Source: Jannaschia sp. S6380
GTDB taxonomy: Bacteria > Pseudomonadota > Alphaproteobacteria > Rhodobacterales > Rhodobacteraceae
Length of the DNA stretch: 64,000 nt
Direction of reading: 5' to 3'
Assembly: GCF_023015695.1 (NCBI RefSeq)
Contig: NZ_JALKAS010000001.1
Location: forward strand, 434,001-498,000
Shown in pieces: positions 28,755 to 36,393 of the stretch; position 1 is the stretch's first letter; each line of letters starts with the position of its first letter. The notes under the pieces are model-generated. The model searched no databases. It was not told the origin of the DNA and saw only the letters and a program-made list of their open reading frames with translations. Position numbers and translations under genes: made by a program.

Positions 28755-29525
28755 ATGTTCGTGAACGCAGGAATACTTTGGATCGTTTTCATAGGCCCCA
28801 TTTTTGCTCTGCTCCTCTTTACAATGCCCGCCATTGCCCAAACCATACCTGAAAACGCCAGCGCAAAAAGCTATGGCGACGGATGGGAATGCGACGTTGG
28901 GTACCGCGCGATCGACGAGACCTGCGCGGCGATTGTGGTCCCTGAAAACGCCTATGAAACAAGCCGCACCTATGGATCCGGCTGGGAATGTCATCATGGC
29001 TTTCGCAAGGTCGAGGAAGTGGCCTGCGTTGCGGTGGTGGTCCCCGATGGCGGGTTCCTGGACCCCTCAGGCGACCGTTGGCATTGCTTGCGCGGATATT
29101 CCAAAGTCGACGATACCTGCCAAGAGATCGTCTTGCCAGAAAACGGCTATCTGGTGGACGCGACCTACGGGTCCGCGTGGGAATGTCGACGCGGGTTCGA
29201 GACGGTGGACGACGGTTGCGCTGCGATCGTGGTGCCCGCCAACGGATATCTGAACGGGTCGCGCTACGGTCAACCCTGGTCATGCGAGCGTGGGTTTTTC
29301 GAACAGGACGGCCTGTGCAAAGCCGTCGTGATCCCTGAGTTCGCATATTTCGACGATGCGTCCTACGGCGAGGGATGGAAATGCCAAAGGGGATATGAAG
29401 TTTCAGGCGCAGGCTGCCAAGTCATCGAAATCCCCGCAAACGCCCATCTCGACAGGTCCGGCACCCGTTGGGAATGCAATCGGAACTTTCAAAAATCCAA
29501 GGGTCTGTGCGTTCTAAATGACTAG
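28755..29525 (+). CDS. Secreted protein with seven tandem two-cysteine repeats
   Basis: A 256-aa protein. The first 29 residues are a signal peptide (hydrophobic ILWIVFIGPIFALLLF, cleavage after AIA). The rest is seven repeats of about 32 residues with the pattern P-x-N-(A/G)-(Y/F)-x(5-8)-G-x-x-W-x-C-x-x-G-(F/Y)-x(4-6)-C-x-x-(I/V)-V-(V/I). Each repeat has exactly two cysteines, and there are no others in the mature part, so one disulfide per repeat is likely. The start at 28755 is set by the signal peptide; an upstream in-frame ATG at 28698 would put a polar extension before it. Resemblance to EGF-like or sushi-like extracellular repeats is only general. It may bind or coat the cell surface. 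Confidence 0.82.
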   Translation: MFVNAGILWIVFIGPIFALLLFTMPAIAQTIPENASAKSYGDGWECDVGYRAIDETCAAIVVPENAYETSRTYGSGWECHHGFRKVEEVACVAVVVPDGGFLDPSGDRWHCLRGYSKVDDTCQEIVLPENGYLVDATYGSAWECRRGFETVDDGCAAIVVPANGYLNGSRYGQPWSCERGFFEQDGLCKAVVIPEFAYFDDASYGEGWKCQRGYEVSGAGCQVIEIPANAHLDRSGTRWECNRNFQKSKGLCVLND

Positions 29526-29595
29526 GTGCGTCGCACCAAGACGTCCGCCTCACCACCTAGTCGAACGACAGCCCCACCACCAAAAGGAGGACAAG

Positions 29596-30786
29596 ATGAA
29601 AACCGAAATCCAGACGGTAAATACCGTTCGCCGCCCCGTCAGGGGCGCTCAAGCGCCCCCCGTGATCCTTGAGGCACCAGCGCAATCATTATCGCTGACT
29701 CAAATCCCCACGGCGGTTGTCTACTGCGAAGGCAACTTCGCCAAAATTGACGGTAAGACGGCCAACGGCCTCGTACGTCATTCAGAGGCCTACAGGATTG
29801 TTTCGGTCATCGACAGCACCCATAGCGGCGAGAACACTGGACTGGTTCTTGATGACGTGACCAACGATATACCAATCGTCGAGAGCCTGAAAACCGCCAT
29901 CGCCCGCGAAACTTATGTACCCGATACTTTCATCTACGGCATGGCCCCCTCAACGGGGCGGCTTTCGCCCGCTGATCGGACCGGCGTACTGGACGCAATC
30001 GCGCGCGGTATGAACATCGTCAGTGGCCTGCATGAATACCTCAGTGACGATCCCGAAATTGCGCAAGCCGCATCGGACAGACAGGTTACCATCCGCGACA
30101 TCCGCAAACCCAAAGCCAGCAAAGACATGCGCTTGTTCGACGGCAGCGTCGGAACTGTCGCGGCTTTGCGCATCGCCGTTCTGGGGACCGATTGCGCCAT
30201 CGGCAAGCGGACCACCGCAACGGTCATGGCACGGGCCCTCAATGCAAAGGGCATCAAGACTGTGCTGGTGGGCACGGGCCAGACGGGCCTGATGCAGGGG
30301 GCAAAATATGGCGTGGCCCTGGACGCCGTCCCGCCCCAATTCTGCTGTGGTGAGCTTGAGGGTACGATCATCGCCGCCTCAGAGGCGGAACAGCCCGATG
30401 TCATTTTAATCGAGGGTCAAGGTGCGTTGAGCCATCCAGCGTTCTGTACATCGGCCTTTATCCTGCGCGGCAGCCAACCCGACGCTGTGATCCTTCAGCA
30501 TGCACCAAAACGAGCCCACCGCTGCGATTTTCCCAATATGCCAATGCCCAGCCCGGCAAGTGAGATCGCTTTGATCGAGGCGTTTGCTGATACGAAAGTC
30601 ATCGGCCTCACGCTCAATCATGAGGGCATGTCGGAAGCCGAGATCACGAACACGATTGCTGCCCAAAGCGAGGAACTTGAGCTGCCCGTCACCGACGCGC
30701 TTAGCAGACCAGCGGCACATTTGCTGGCAATGGTTGCTGCGGCCTATCCTGGCCTGCAGCAAGGAACCACCGTGGCCGCGATTTGA
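29596..30786 (+). CDS. DUF1611 protein (DgcN-type, possible D-amino-acid N-acetyltransferase)
   Basis: A 396-aa member of DUF1611, with the N-terminal Rossmann-like part and a C-terminal P-loop-like part containing LGTDCAIGKRTTATVMARAL near residues 195-215. A characterised relative, DgcN of marine Proteobacteria, N-acetylates D-glutamate in a D-Glu catabolic route. An AAAGGAGG ribosome site 6 bp before the ATG makes this one of the best-expressed starts in the island. The gene is coupled by a 4-bp overlap to a PLP racemase-like gene rather than to the enolase-fold DgcA epimerase, so the substrate may differ. Confidence 0.88.
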   Translation: MKTEIQTVNTVRRPVRGAQAPPVILEAPAQSLSLTQIPTAVVYCEGNFAKIDGKTANGLVRHSEAYRIVSVIDSTHSGENTGLVLDDVTNDIPIVESLKTAIARETYVPDTFIYGMAPSTGRLSPADRTGVLDAIARGMNIVSGLHEYLSDDPEIAQAASDRQVTIRDIRKPKASKDMRLFDGSVGTVAALRIAVLGTDCAIGKRTTATVMARALNAKGIKTVLVGTGQTGLMQGAKYGVALDAVPPQFCCGELEGTIIAASEAEQPDVILIEGQGALSHPAFCTSAFILRGSQPDAVILQHAPKRAHRCDFPNMPMPSPASEIALIEAFADTKVIGLTLNHEGMSEAEITNTIAAQSEELELPVTDALSRPAAHLLAMVAAAYPGLQQGTTVAAI

Positions 30787-31904
30787 ACGGCCCTCGGATA
30801 GAAGTTGATCTGCACAAATTGCGGCACAACACACGAACAGTTGTCGAGCGCATGAAAGGGCGCGGCATTCAGGTAACTGCGGTGACCAAAGCGGTATGTG
30901 GGCATCCGGCCATCGCCTGGGCCATGCTCGACGGCGGCGCTGCGGGCCTTGCTGAGGCGCGTTTGAGCAATGTAAAGCGGTTGCGCCAGGCTGGCGTGAC
31001 TTGTCCGATAACCTTGATCCGCACACCAATGTTGAGCCAGGTCGATGATATCGTGCAAGTCTGTGAGGCGAGCTACAACACAGAGATACCTGTGATCGCA
31101 GCATTAGCCGCCGCTGCACTCCGGCAAAACACGACCCACGACATTGTCCTGATGGTCGAAATGGGTGACCTACGCGAAGGGATATTGCCGCAAGACATTG
31201 GATATATAGGACAGCAAGTCGTGGACATGCCCGGTGTGGCGCTGAAAGGCATCGGTGCCAACTTCGCCTGTCTGAGCGGCATCGCCCCGACGGCCACCAA
31301 GATGCAGGCCCTGACCGCGCTTGCCAATCAAGTTGAGGGGCAGTGTGGCCGGTTCCTTGAGACTGTATCTGGCGGCAACTCGGCTAATTTACCTTGGGCG
31401 TTCGGCTCGCGCGCGACCGGCCGGATAAACGATCTGCGTATTGGTGAAGCCATACTGCTTGGCATGGACCCGATCACAGGAGATCAGATTGGTGGTTTGT
31501 TTCGAGACACCTTCACGCTCGTCGCCGAAGTGATCGAAACCGACACCAAGACAGCGAGCCCACTCTTAGGCACCGCGGATCATGCACCGGCAATAATTCA
31601 GCTCGTTCCTACCACCCGCGAGACGACACGGATCATTCTTGCTCTTGGAAACCAAGACACAGATGTGGTGGGGCTTTCGATCCCTGCTGGCAGTACACTT
31701 ATCGGTGCGACAAGCGATCATCATGTCATTGGCACGACAGATCAGAAGCTTTGCGTTGGATCGGAAATTCGGTTTCAGATGAATTATAGCGCTTTGATGC
31801 GCGCCATGGCCGCCCCGGATATTCAAATCAATCTGCGCAATGGCCGACTGACGCCGGACGCACGCGATGTCGATCATCCAAGCAAACACCTTGTATTGGT
31901 CTGA
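30783..31904 (+). CDS. Alanine/ornithine racemase-family PLP enzyme, TTG start
   Basis: A 373-aa fold-type III PLP enzyme. The family N-terminus IEVDLHKLRHNTRTVVERM and the PLP lysine at Lys36 (VTAVTKAVCGHP) match the ornithine racemase (Orr)/YhfX group. GGAAGLAEARLSNVKRLR and GSRATGRINDLRIGEAILLG also fit. The only start that keeps the conserved N-terminus is TTG at 30783, overlapping the DUF1611 stop as TTGA, so translation is coupled. The reaction is probably racemisation of an amino acid such as ornithine; the specificity is not visible in the sequence. Confidence 0.87.
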   Translation: MNGPRIEVDLHKLRHNTRTVVERMKGRGIQVTAVTKAVCGHPAIAWAMLDGGAAGLAEARLSNVKRLRQAGVTCPITLIRTPMLSQVDDIVQVCEASYNTEIPVIAALAAAALRQNTTHDIVLMVEMGDLREGILPQDIGYIGQQVVDMPGVALKGIGANFACLSGIAPTATKMQALTALANQVEGQCGRFLETVSGGNSANLPWAFGSRATGRINDLRIGEAILLGMDPITGDQIGGLFRDTFTLVAEVIETDTKTASPLLGTADHAPAIIQLVPTTRETTRIILALGNQDTDVVGLSIPAGSTLIGATSDHHVIGTTDQKLCVGSEIRFQMNYSALMRAMAAPDIQINLRNGRLTPDARDVDHPSKHLVLV

Positions 31905-31952
31905 ACAATAGCGTTCCGACGAATGCCGGCAAAATGATGAGGAGATTATCAA

Positions 31953-32144
31953 TTGGCAAAGCTCACAAAAACAAGCGCATTCAAAGCACAAGGCTCACAA
32001 GCGGAAACACCATTGGACAGAACAACCCGTATCGTTCGGAAAATGGTCAAAGAAGAGGCCGAGCAGCGACAAACCAAGAACGACCGTCTCCGCAACGCGC
32101 GCCTTGAACGTGAAGCCAACACTCCGATAAAGCCATCGCGATAG
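31953..32144 (+). CDS. Small highly charged protein, TTG start
   Basis: A 63-aa protein (MAKLTKTSAFKAQGSQAETP...), rich in Lys, Arg and Glu and predicted helical over residues 22-55 (RTTRIVRKMVKEEAEQRQTK). A GAGGAG ribosome site (31939-31944) is correctly placed for the TTG at 31953, which argues it is really translated. It lies 48 bp after the racemase gene. I do not recognise a family; the charge pattern suggests a nucleic-acid- or protein-binding helix. Confidence 0.65.
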   Translation: MAKLTKTSAFKAQGSQAETPLDRTTRIVRKMVKEEAEQRQTKNDRLRNARLEREANTPIKPSR

Positions 32145-32248
32145 GGCACAGGGTTGCTTCAGCCAAGGTGGCCGCAGCGGAACACCATAATTTTCGTCTC
32201 CGTTTTTTAATCCAGCGGACCAATCGGACATACTTGAAGGAGTTACGC

Positions 32249-32530
32249 ATGACGCACGCAGACGAGAGCACAGCAAAAGTTCACTATATATGTCAGACAT
32301 ATGTGGAACAGAAACCCGGGCGCGACGGGCACGCGGGCCTGAAGATTGGCAAACAATTTCAGTATTCAACAGCAGCAGAAGCCCAGAACAGAGCCGAACG
32401 GGAATCCCAGTCCGCAGACTGCGTCGGTGCTGATGCCTACATGATCAGTGAAGACCAAGACAGCGGTGAAGTCGGATCACCAAGGTTTTTCGTCCGGCTT
32501 GGGAACGTCCCGGAAACTGATGATTTCTAA
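32249..32530 (+). CDS. Small conserved-type hypothetical protein
   Basis: A 93-aa protein with a GAAGGAG ribosome site. The sequence (VHYICQTYVEQKPGRDGHAG, STAAEAQNRAERESQSADCVGADAYMI) looks like a compact alpha/beta protein of a kind seen in many alphaproteobacteria, with an acidic C-terminus (VPETDDF). There is no signal peptide or membrane segment. It is the last gene of the island before the taurine genes resume. Function unknown. Confidence 0.7.
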   Translation: MTHADESTAKVHYICQTYVEQKPGRDGHAGLKIGKQFQYSTAAEAQNRAERESQSADCVGADAYMISEDQDSGEVGSPRFFVRLGNVPETDDF

Positions 32531-32828
32531 TACTACGCCTGTGGCAACGTGTTTTCAAAGAGGCATTTCACCACCTTGGGCTGAGTTCGCTAGAAAAGCA
32601 GCTATTGGCGCAGCCGCAACGAAAGGCAAGGTACCGACTGGCCCAACACGATAAATCTGAATGACGGCTTTGATGATATTAGCGGCATCGCGGCGGCAAC
32701 TAAGCTGCAATTGCGAGGAAATGCTGCGTCAGCAATAGCCGCACGTGCACAAGTCCGGTTTGTCCCGCATAGCCGACCTGCCTACCACTCATGTCACGCC
32801 GCACCCTGCCCACCGGGCGCGGCTGCCG
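32531..32828. other. Island right edge, 298 bp without a gene
   Basis: AT-richer sequence to about 32740, then the high-GC 3' flank of tpa. It contains AGCAGCTATTGG (32597-32608), 11 of 12 bases like part of block 2 of the recombinase-flanking repeats, and an inverted degenerate copy at 32656-32671. No gene or clear terminator is visible. The island/core junction is probably between 32740 and 32800. Confidence 0.45.
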
Positions 32829-34217
32829 CTACCCGAACACCCGCCCGAGCGCCCCATCCACCGCTTCGAGGATCTCGTCGATGTCGTCCTTCGTCGCGAT
32901 AAGCGCCGGGCTAAAGCACAGCGTGTTGTTATGGCCCGGCACGCTGCGATTGGTGGCGCCGATGATGACGCCCTGGGCCATGCAGTCCGCGACCACGGCC
33001 TGCACCTGCTTTTCGGGGGCGGGCGTCCGGTCGTCGCGGTCGGAGACGAGTTCGGCGCCCAGGAACAAGCCCTTGCCGCGCGCCTGCCCGATTACGTCGT
33101 GGCGGTCGGCCATCGCGCGGAGCTGTTCCAGCATGTAGTCGCCCATGGCGGTGCAGTTTTCCAGCAGGTCTTCGCGCTCGATGATCTCCATGTTGGCGAC
33201 GGCGGCGGCGGGGCCGGCGGTGCATCCCCCGAAGGTCGAGATGTCGCGGAAATAGTGCATCGGATCATCGGGCGCGTCCTTGAACTGCTCGAACACGCGC
33301 TCGGACGTGACGCAGCAGGAAATCGCCGCGTAGCCCGAGGCGACGCCCTTGGCCATCGTCACGAAATCCGGCTTCACGCCGTAGTGCTGATAGCCGAACC
33401 ACGTGCCGGTGCGTCCGACGCCGCAGACGACCTCGTCGATATGCAGCAGGATGTCGTATTTCTCGCAGATCTCCTGCACGCGGGCCCAATAGCCCTCGGG
33501 CGGGACGATGACGCCGCCGCCGGCGGTGATCGGCTCGAGGCACAGGGCGCCGACCGTATCGGGGCCTTCGCGCAGGATCACCTCCTCGATGGCGTCGGCG
33601 GCACGGCGGCCGTAGTCCTCGACATCGCCCCAGCCCTGGTCGGCCTTGCGGTATTCCAGGCAGTGCGGCACCGCGACGAAGCCGGGCGTGTAGGGGCCGT
33701 ATTGGGCGTTCCGCTCCTGCTGGCCGCCGGCCGACAGGCAGGCGATGGTCGTGCCGTGATAATCGCGCTCGCGATAGAGGATCTTCCACTTGCGGCCGCC
33801 ATGATGGCGCGCGCTGATCTGGCGGACCATCTTGAACGCCTTCTCGTTCGCCTCGGACCCGGAATTGGCATAGTAGACGCGCTTCAGCCCCGGCATCTTG
33901 GCCGTCAGCATCTCGGCGAAGCGCGACCCGGGGATGGAGCCTGCGGATTGCGCGAAGTAGTTCATCTTGACGAGCTGGTCACGGACCGCATCCGCGATCT
34001 CGACCCGACCGTAGCCCACGTTCACGGTCCAGACACCGCCGGACACGGCATCCAGATGCTCCTTTCCCTTCTGGTCCCAGACCCGCATGCCCTTGCCCTC
34101 GACGATGATTCGCGGATCGTTCGTCTCCAGCGGCTTGTGCGGCAGAAGGTGGTGCCAGACATGGGCGCGATCGGCTTCGATCACGGCGGACATGTCGTTG
34201 GGGGTCAGGTTGTCCAT
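32829..34217 (-). CDS. tpa: Taurine--pyruvate aminotransferase
   Basis: A 462-aa class III aminotransferase that moves the amino group of taurine to pyruvate, giving sulfoacetaldehyde and alanine. Family features: WTVNVGYGR, YANSGSEANEKAFKM, YHGTT, LHIDEVVCGVGRTG, and the PLP lysine in FVTMAKGVASGYA near residue 290. Closeness to tauABC and the Xsc pathway makes the Tpa assignment firm over omega-amino-acid paralogues. The start MDNLTPNDMS follows a GGAGGAAACG ribosome site. It would read toward tauR and xsc if the island were removed. Confidence 0.93.
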   Translation of the reverse strand: MDNLTPNDMSAVIEADRAHVWHHLLPHKPLETNDPRIIVEGKGMRVWDQKGKEHLDAVSGGVWTVNVGYGRVEIADAVRDQLVKMNYFAQSAGSIPGSRFAEMLTAKMPGLKRVYYANSGSEANEKAFKMVRQISARHHGGRKWKILYRERDYHGTTIACLSAGGQQERNAQYGPYTPGFVAVPHCLEYRKADQGWGDVEDYGRRAADAIEEVILREGPDTVGALCLEPITAGGGVIVPPEGYWARVQEICEKYDILLHIDEVVCGVGRTGTWFGYQHYGVKPDFVTMAKGVASGYAAISCCVTSERVFEQFKDAPDDPMHYFRDISTFGGCTAGPAAAVANMEIIEREDLLENCTAMGDYMLEQLRAMADRHDVIGQARGKGLFLGAELVSDRDDRTPAPEKQVQAVVADCMAQGVIIGATNRSVPGHNNTLCFSPALIATKDDIDEILEAVDGALGRVFG

Positions 34218-34307
34218 GGCGTCGTTTCCTCCGGGAAATGCGCGGGCGGCAGGATCCGTCCGAGGGCGCATGCATGTGGTGTATCGTCCGCAAAACCGGT
34301 CTAACGG

Positions 34308-34340
34308 ATAGGGCCAGACGGGTCGCGACACTATAGCCAG
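34308..34340. promoter_or_regulatory. Probable TauR operator pair between tpa and tauA
   Basis: ATAGGGCCAG (34308-34317) and CTATAGCCAG (34331-34340) start exactly 23 bp apart, the same spacing and order as the pair upstream of xsc. The proximal repeat is identical in both places. The distance to the start codon is also alike (91 bp to tpa, 98 bp to xsc). On the tpa strand they read CTGGCCCTAT and CTGGCTATAG. The same sites could serve tauA in the other direction. Confidence 0.65.
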
Positions 34341-34484
34341 ATGCGCAGGCCAGTTGTCAGGTGCGCCGCCCGGCCCCTAGGCTCCGCGTTGCCGGTTCGG
34401 AACACTATGCGTTCCGACGCGGCGTCAGGGGGCCGCCAGATGCTGCCGCACAAGAGACGACAACCAACCGGGAGACGACGCGAA

Positions 34485-35498
34485 ATGACACTGAAATCCA
34501 AGCTTATGGGCACCATCGCCGCCGCCACGATGCTGTCGGGCGCGCAGGCCGCCCTGGCGGACGGGCACCTGGAAGAGATCACGGTGGCCTATTTCCTCGA
34601 ATGGCCGATGCCGTTCCAGTACGCGAAGGTGAACGGCACCTACGAGGAGGAGATGGGCGTCGATATCAACTGGGTCGCCTTCGACACCGGCACCGCGATG
34701 TCGGCGGCCATGGCGTCGGGCGACGTGCAGATCGCCGTCAGCCAGGGCGTGCCCCCATTCGTCGTGGCGACCAGCGCGGGCCAGGACCTCAAGGCCGTCG
34801 ACGTCGCCGTCAGCTATTCGGAAAACGACAACTGCGTCGTGTCCAGCGCGCTGGAGATCGACAAGGAGTCGGCTGGCGACCTGGCCGGCAAGAAGGTCGG
34901 GGTGCCGATCGGAACGGCGGCGCATTACGGTTTCCTGAGCCAGATGAACCATTTCGGCGTCGACGTCTCGACGATGGAGGTCGTGGACATGGCCCCCGCC
35001 GAGGGCGCGGCCGCGTTCGAGCAGGGCAGCCTCGACATGGTCTGCGGCTGGGGCGGCGCGCTGCGCCGGATGAAGGAGCATGGCAACATCCTGCTGACCG
35101 GCGCCGAGAAGGAGGAGCTGGGAATCCTGGTCTTCGACGTGACCTCGGCCCCCGCCGAGTTCGTGGCCGAGAGCCCGGATCTGCTGGCGAAGTTCCTCAA
35201 GGTGACGGCCGATGCCAACGCCCGCTGGAACGCCGGCGGCGCCGAGGCCGAGGAGATGATCCCGGTGATCGCGCAGGACGCGGGCATGGACGAGCAGTCG
35301 ACCCGCGACACGATGGCGACCTTCGTCTTCCCGTCCCCCGAGGAGCAGCTGAGCGAGAAGTGGCTCGGCGGCGGCGCGGCAGAGTTCATGGGCGGCGTGG
35401 CCGGCGTGTTCACCGAGGCCGGGTCGATCCCGTCGGCGCTGGGCACCTACGACGACGTCGTGGACACCGGCGCGCTGTCGGCCGCGAGCGAGATGTAA
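34485..35498 (+). CDS. tauA: Taurine ABC transporter, periplasmic binding protein
   Basis: A 337-aa protein with a 25-residue signal peptide (MTLKSKLMGTIAAATMLSGAQAALA), then ITVAYFLEWPMPFQYAKVNG. It belongs to the NMT1/TauA-type fold that binds sulfonates; VPIGTAAHYGFLSQMNHFGV and PAEGAAAFEQGSLDMVCGWGGAL fit TauA. The start is set by the signal peptide and a cgggagacgacg ribosome site. It is the first gene of tauABC, opposite tpa. A strong hairpin separates it from tauB. Confidence 0.93.
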   Translation: MTLKSKLMGTIAAATMLSGAQAALADGHLEEITVAYFLEWPMPFQYAKVNGTYEEEMGVDINWVAFDTGTAMSAAMASGDVQIAVSQGVPPFVVATSAGQDLKAVDVAVSYSENDNCVVSSALEIDKESAGDLAGKKVGVPIGTAAHYGFLSQMNHFGVDVSTMEVVDMAPAEGAAAFEQGSLDMVCGWGGALRRMKEHGNILLTGAEKEELGILVFDVTSAPAEFVAESPDLLAKFLKVTADANARWNAGGAEAEEMIPVIAQDAGMDEQSTRDTMATFVFPSPEEQLSEKWLGGGAAEFMGGVAGVFTEAGSIPSALGTYDDVVDTGALSAASEM

Positions 35499-35504
35499 GA
35501 TGCC

Positions 35505-35536
35505 GGACCGGGGCGGTGTCCGCATCGCCCCGGTCC
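35505..35536 (+). terminator. Hairpin between tauA and tauB (attenuator-like)
   Basis: A perfect 11-bp stem, GGACCGGGGCG / CGCCCCGGTCC, around a 10-nt loop directly after tauA. With no T-run it probably gives partial termination or protects the tauA message, so binding protein exceeds the other subunits, as is usual in such operons. Confidence 0.6.
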
Positions 35537-35588
35537 CCAGACCGGCCGCACGACCCTGACCTGACACCAAACCGAACGGAGACCGTCG

Positions 35589-36392
35589 ATGAACGGACTT
35601 TCGATCGAGAACGTCTCGATGCGCTTCGACCTGCCCAACGGCAGCTATGTCCAGGCGCTGAAGGATGTCTCCCTCTCCCTCGACCATGGCGAGCTGATGT
35701 CGGTGCTGGGCCCCTCGGGCTGCGGCAAGACGACGCTCCTGAATATCGTGGCGGGTTTCCTGGCGCCGACGGAGGGGCAGATCATGCTGAACGGCCACCG
35801 CGTCACCGGCCCCGATGCCGAGCGCGGCATGGTGTTCCAGCAAGGTGCGCTGTTCGAATGGATGTCGGTGCGCGAGAACGTCGAATTCGGGCCCCGCATG
35901 AAGGGAAGCCCGGCCGAGGACCGGCGCCAGAACGCCGACCGCCTGCTGGAGATAACCGGCCTGGGCGATTTCAAGGACAAGGCGATCTACGAGCTTTCGG
36001 GCGGCATGCAGCAGCGCGTGGCGCTGGCCCGCTGCCTGGCCAACGACCCCGACGTGATTTTGATGGACGAGCCGCTGGGCGCGCTCGACGCGCTGACGCG
36101 CGAGAAGATGCAGGGCCTGGTACTCAAGCTCTGGAAGGAAACGGGCAAGACCATCATCCTGATCACCCACTCCGTCGAGGAGGCACTGCTGCTGGGCGAA
36201 CGGCTGATCGTGATGGCCCCGCGCCCTGGCCGCATCCACAGGGAATACCGCCTTCCCTTCGCCGAAGCCGGCGTGAACGCGGACCTTCGGACAGTCAAGA
36301 AGGACCCGGAATTCGGTCGCACGCGGGACGAGATCCTTTCGATGATCTGGGAGATGGAAGAGGAAATCATGGGTCGGACGGAGAACGCATGA
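35589..36392 (+). CDS. tauB: Taurine ABC transporter, ATP-binding protein
   Basis: A 267-aa ABC ATPase of the nitrate/sulfonate/taurine group. Walker A GPSGCGKTT lies near residue 40, the Q-loop region is MVFQQGALFEWMSVREN, the signature is LSGGMQQRVALARCL, and Walker B VILMDEPLGALD. It energises uptake at the cytoplasmic face of the inner membrane together with TauC. It is separated from tauA by 90 bp containing the hairpin and from tauC by 1 bp. Confidence 0.94.
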   Translation: MNGLSIENVSMRFDLPNGSYVQALKDVSLSLDHGELMSVLGPSGCGKTTLLNIVAGFLAPTEGQIMLNGHRVTGPDAERGMVFQQGALFEWMSVRENVEFGPRMKGSPAEDRRQNADRLLEITGLGDFKDKAIYELSGGMQQRVALARCLANDPDVILMDEPLGALDALTREKMQGLVLKLWKETGKTIILITHSVEEALLLGERLIVMAPRPGRIHREYRLPFAEAGVNADLRTVKKDPEFGRTRDEILSMIWEMEEEIMGRTENA

Positions 36393-36393
36393 C

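Larger units (their letters stand above)
25826..32800. mobile_element. Low-GC accessory island inserted next to tauR/tpa (edges approximate)
   Basis: From just after the oxidoreductase stop to just before the tpa stop the base composition drops visibly below the flanks, codon use changes (AT-ending codons, TTG starts) and gaps widen. The island carries a tyrosine recombinase, a BLUF protein, a 2OG-Fe(II) oxygenase, a membrane protein, a cysteine-repeat secreted protein, a DUF1611 protein, a racemase-like enzyme and two small conserved-type proteins. It separates tpa from tauR, which are adjacent in Rhodobacter capsulatus. No terminal direct repeats or tRNA target are visible, so the exact ends and the mechanism are unknown. 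Confidence 0.7.

Noticed and set aside
25805..32830. Terminal direct repeats or a tRNA target at the island edges
   Set aside because: I compared the outermost sequences at both ends and found no direct repeat or tRNA 3' end; only the internal degenerate repeats were seen.
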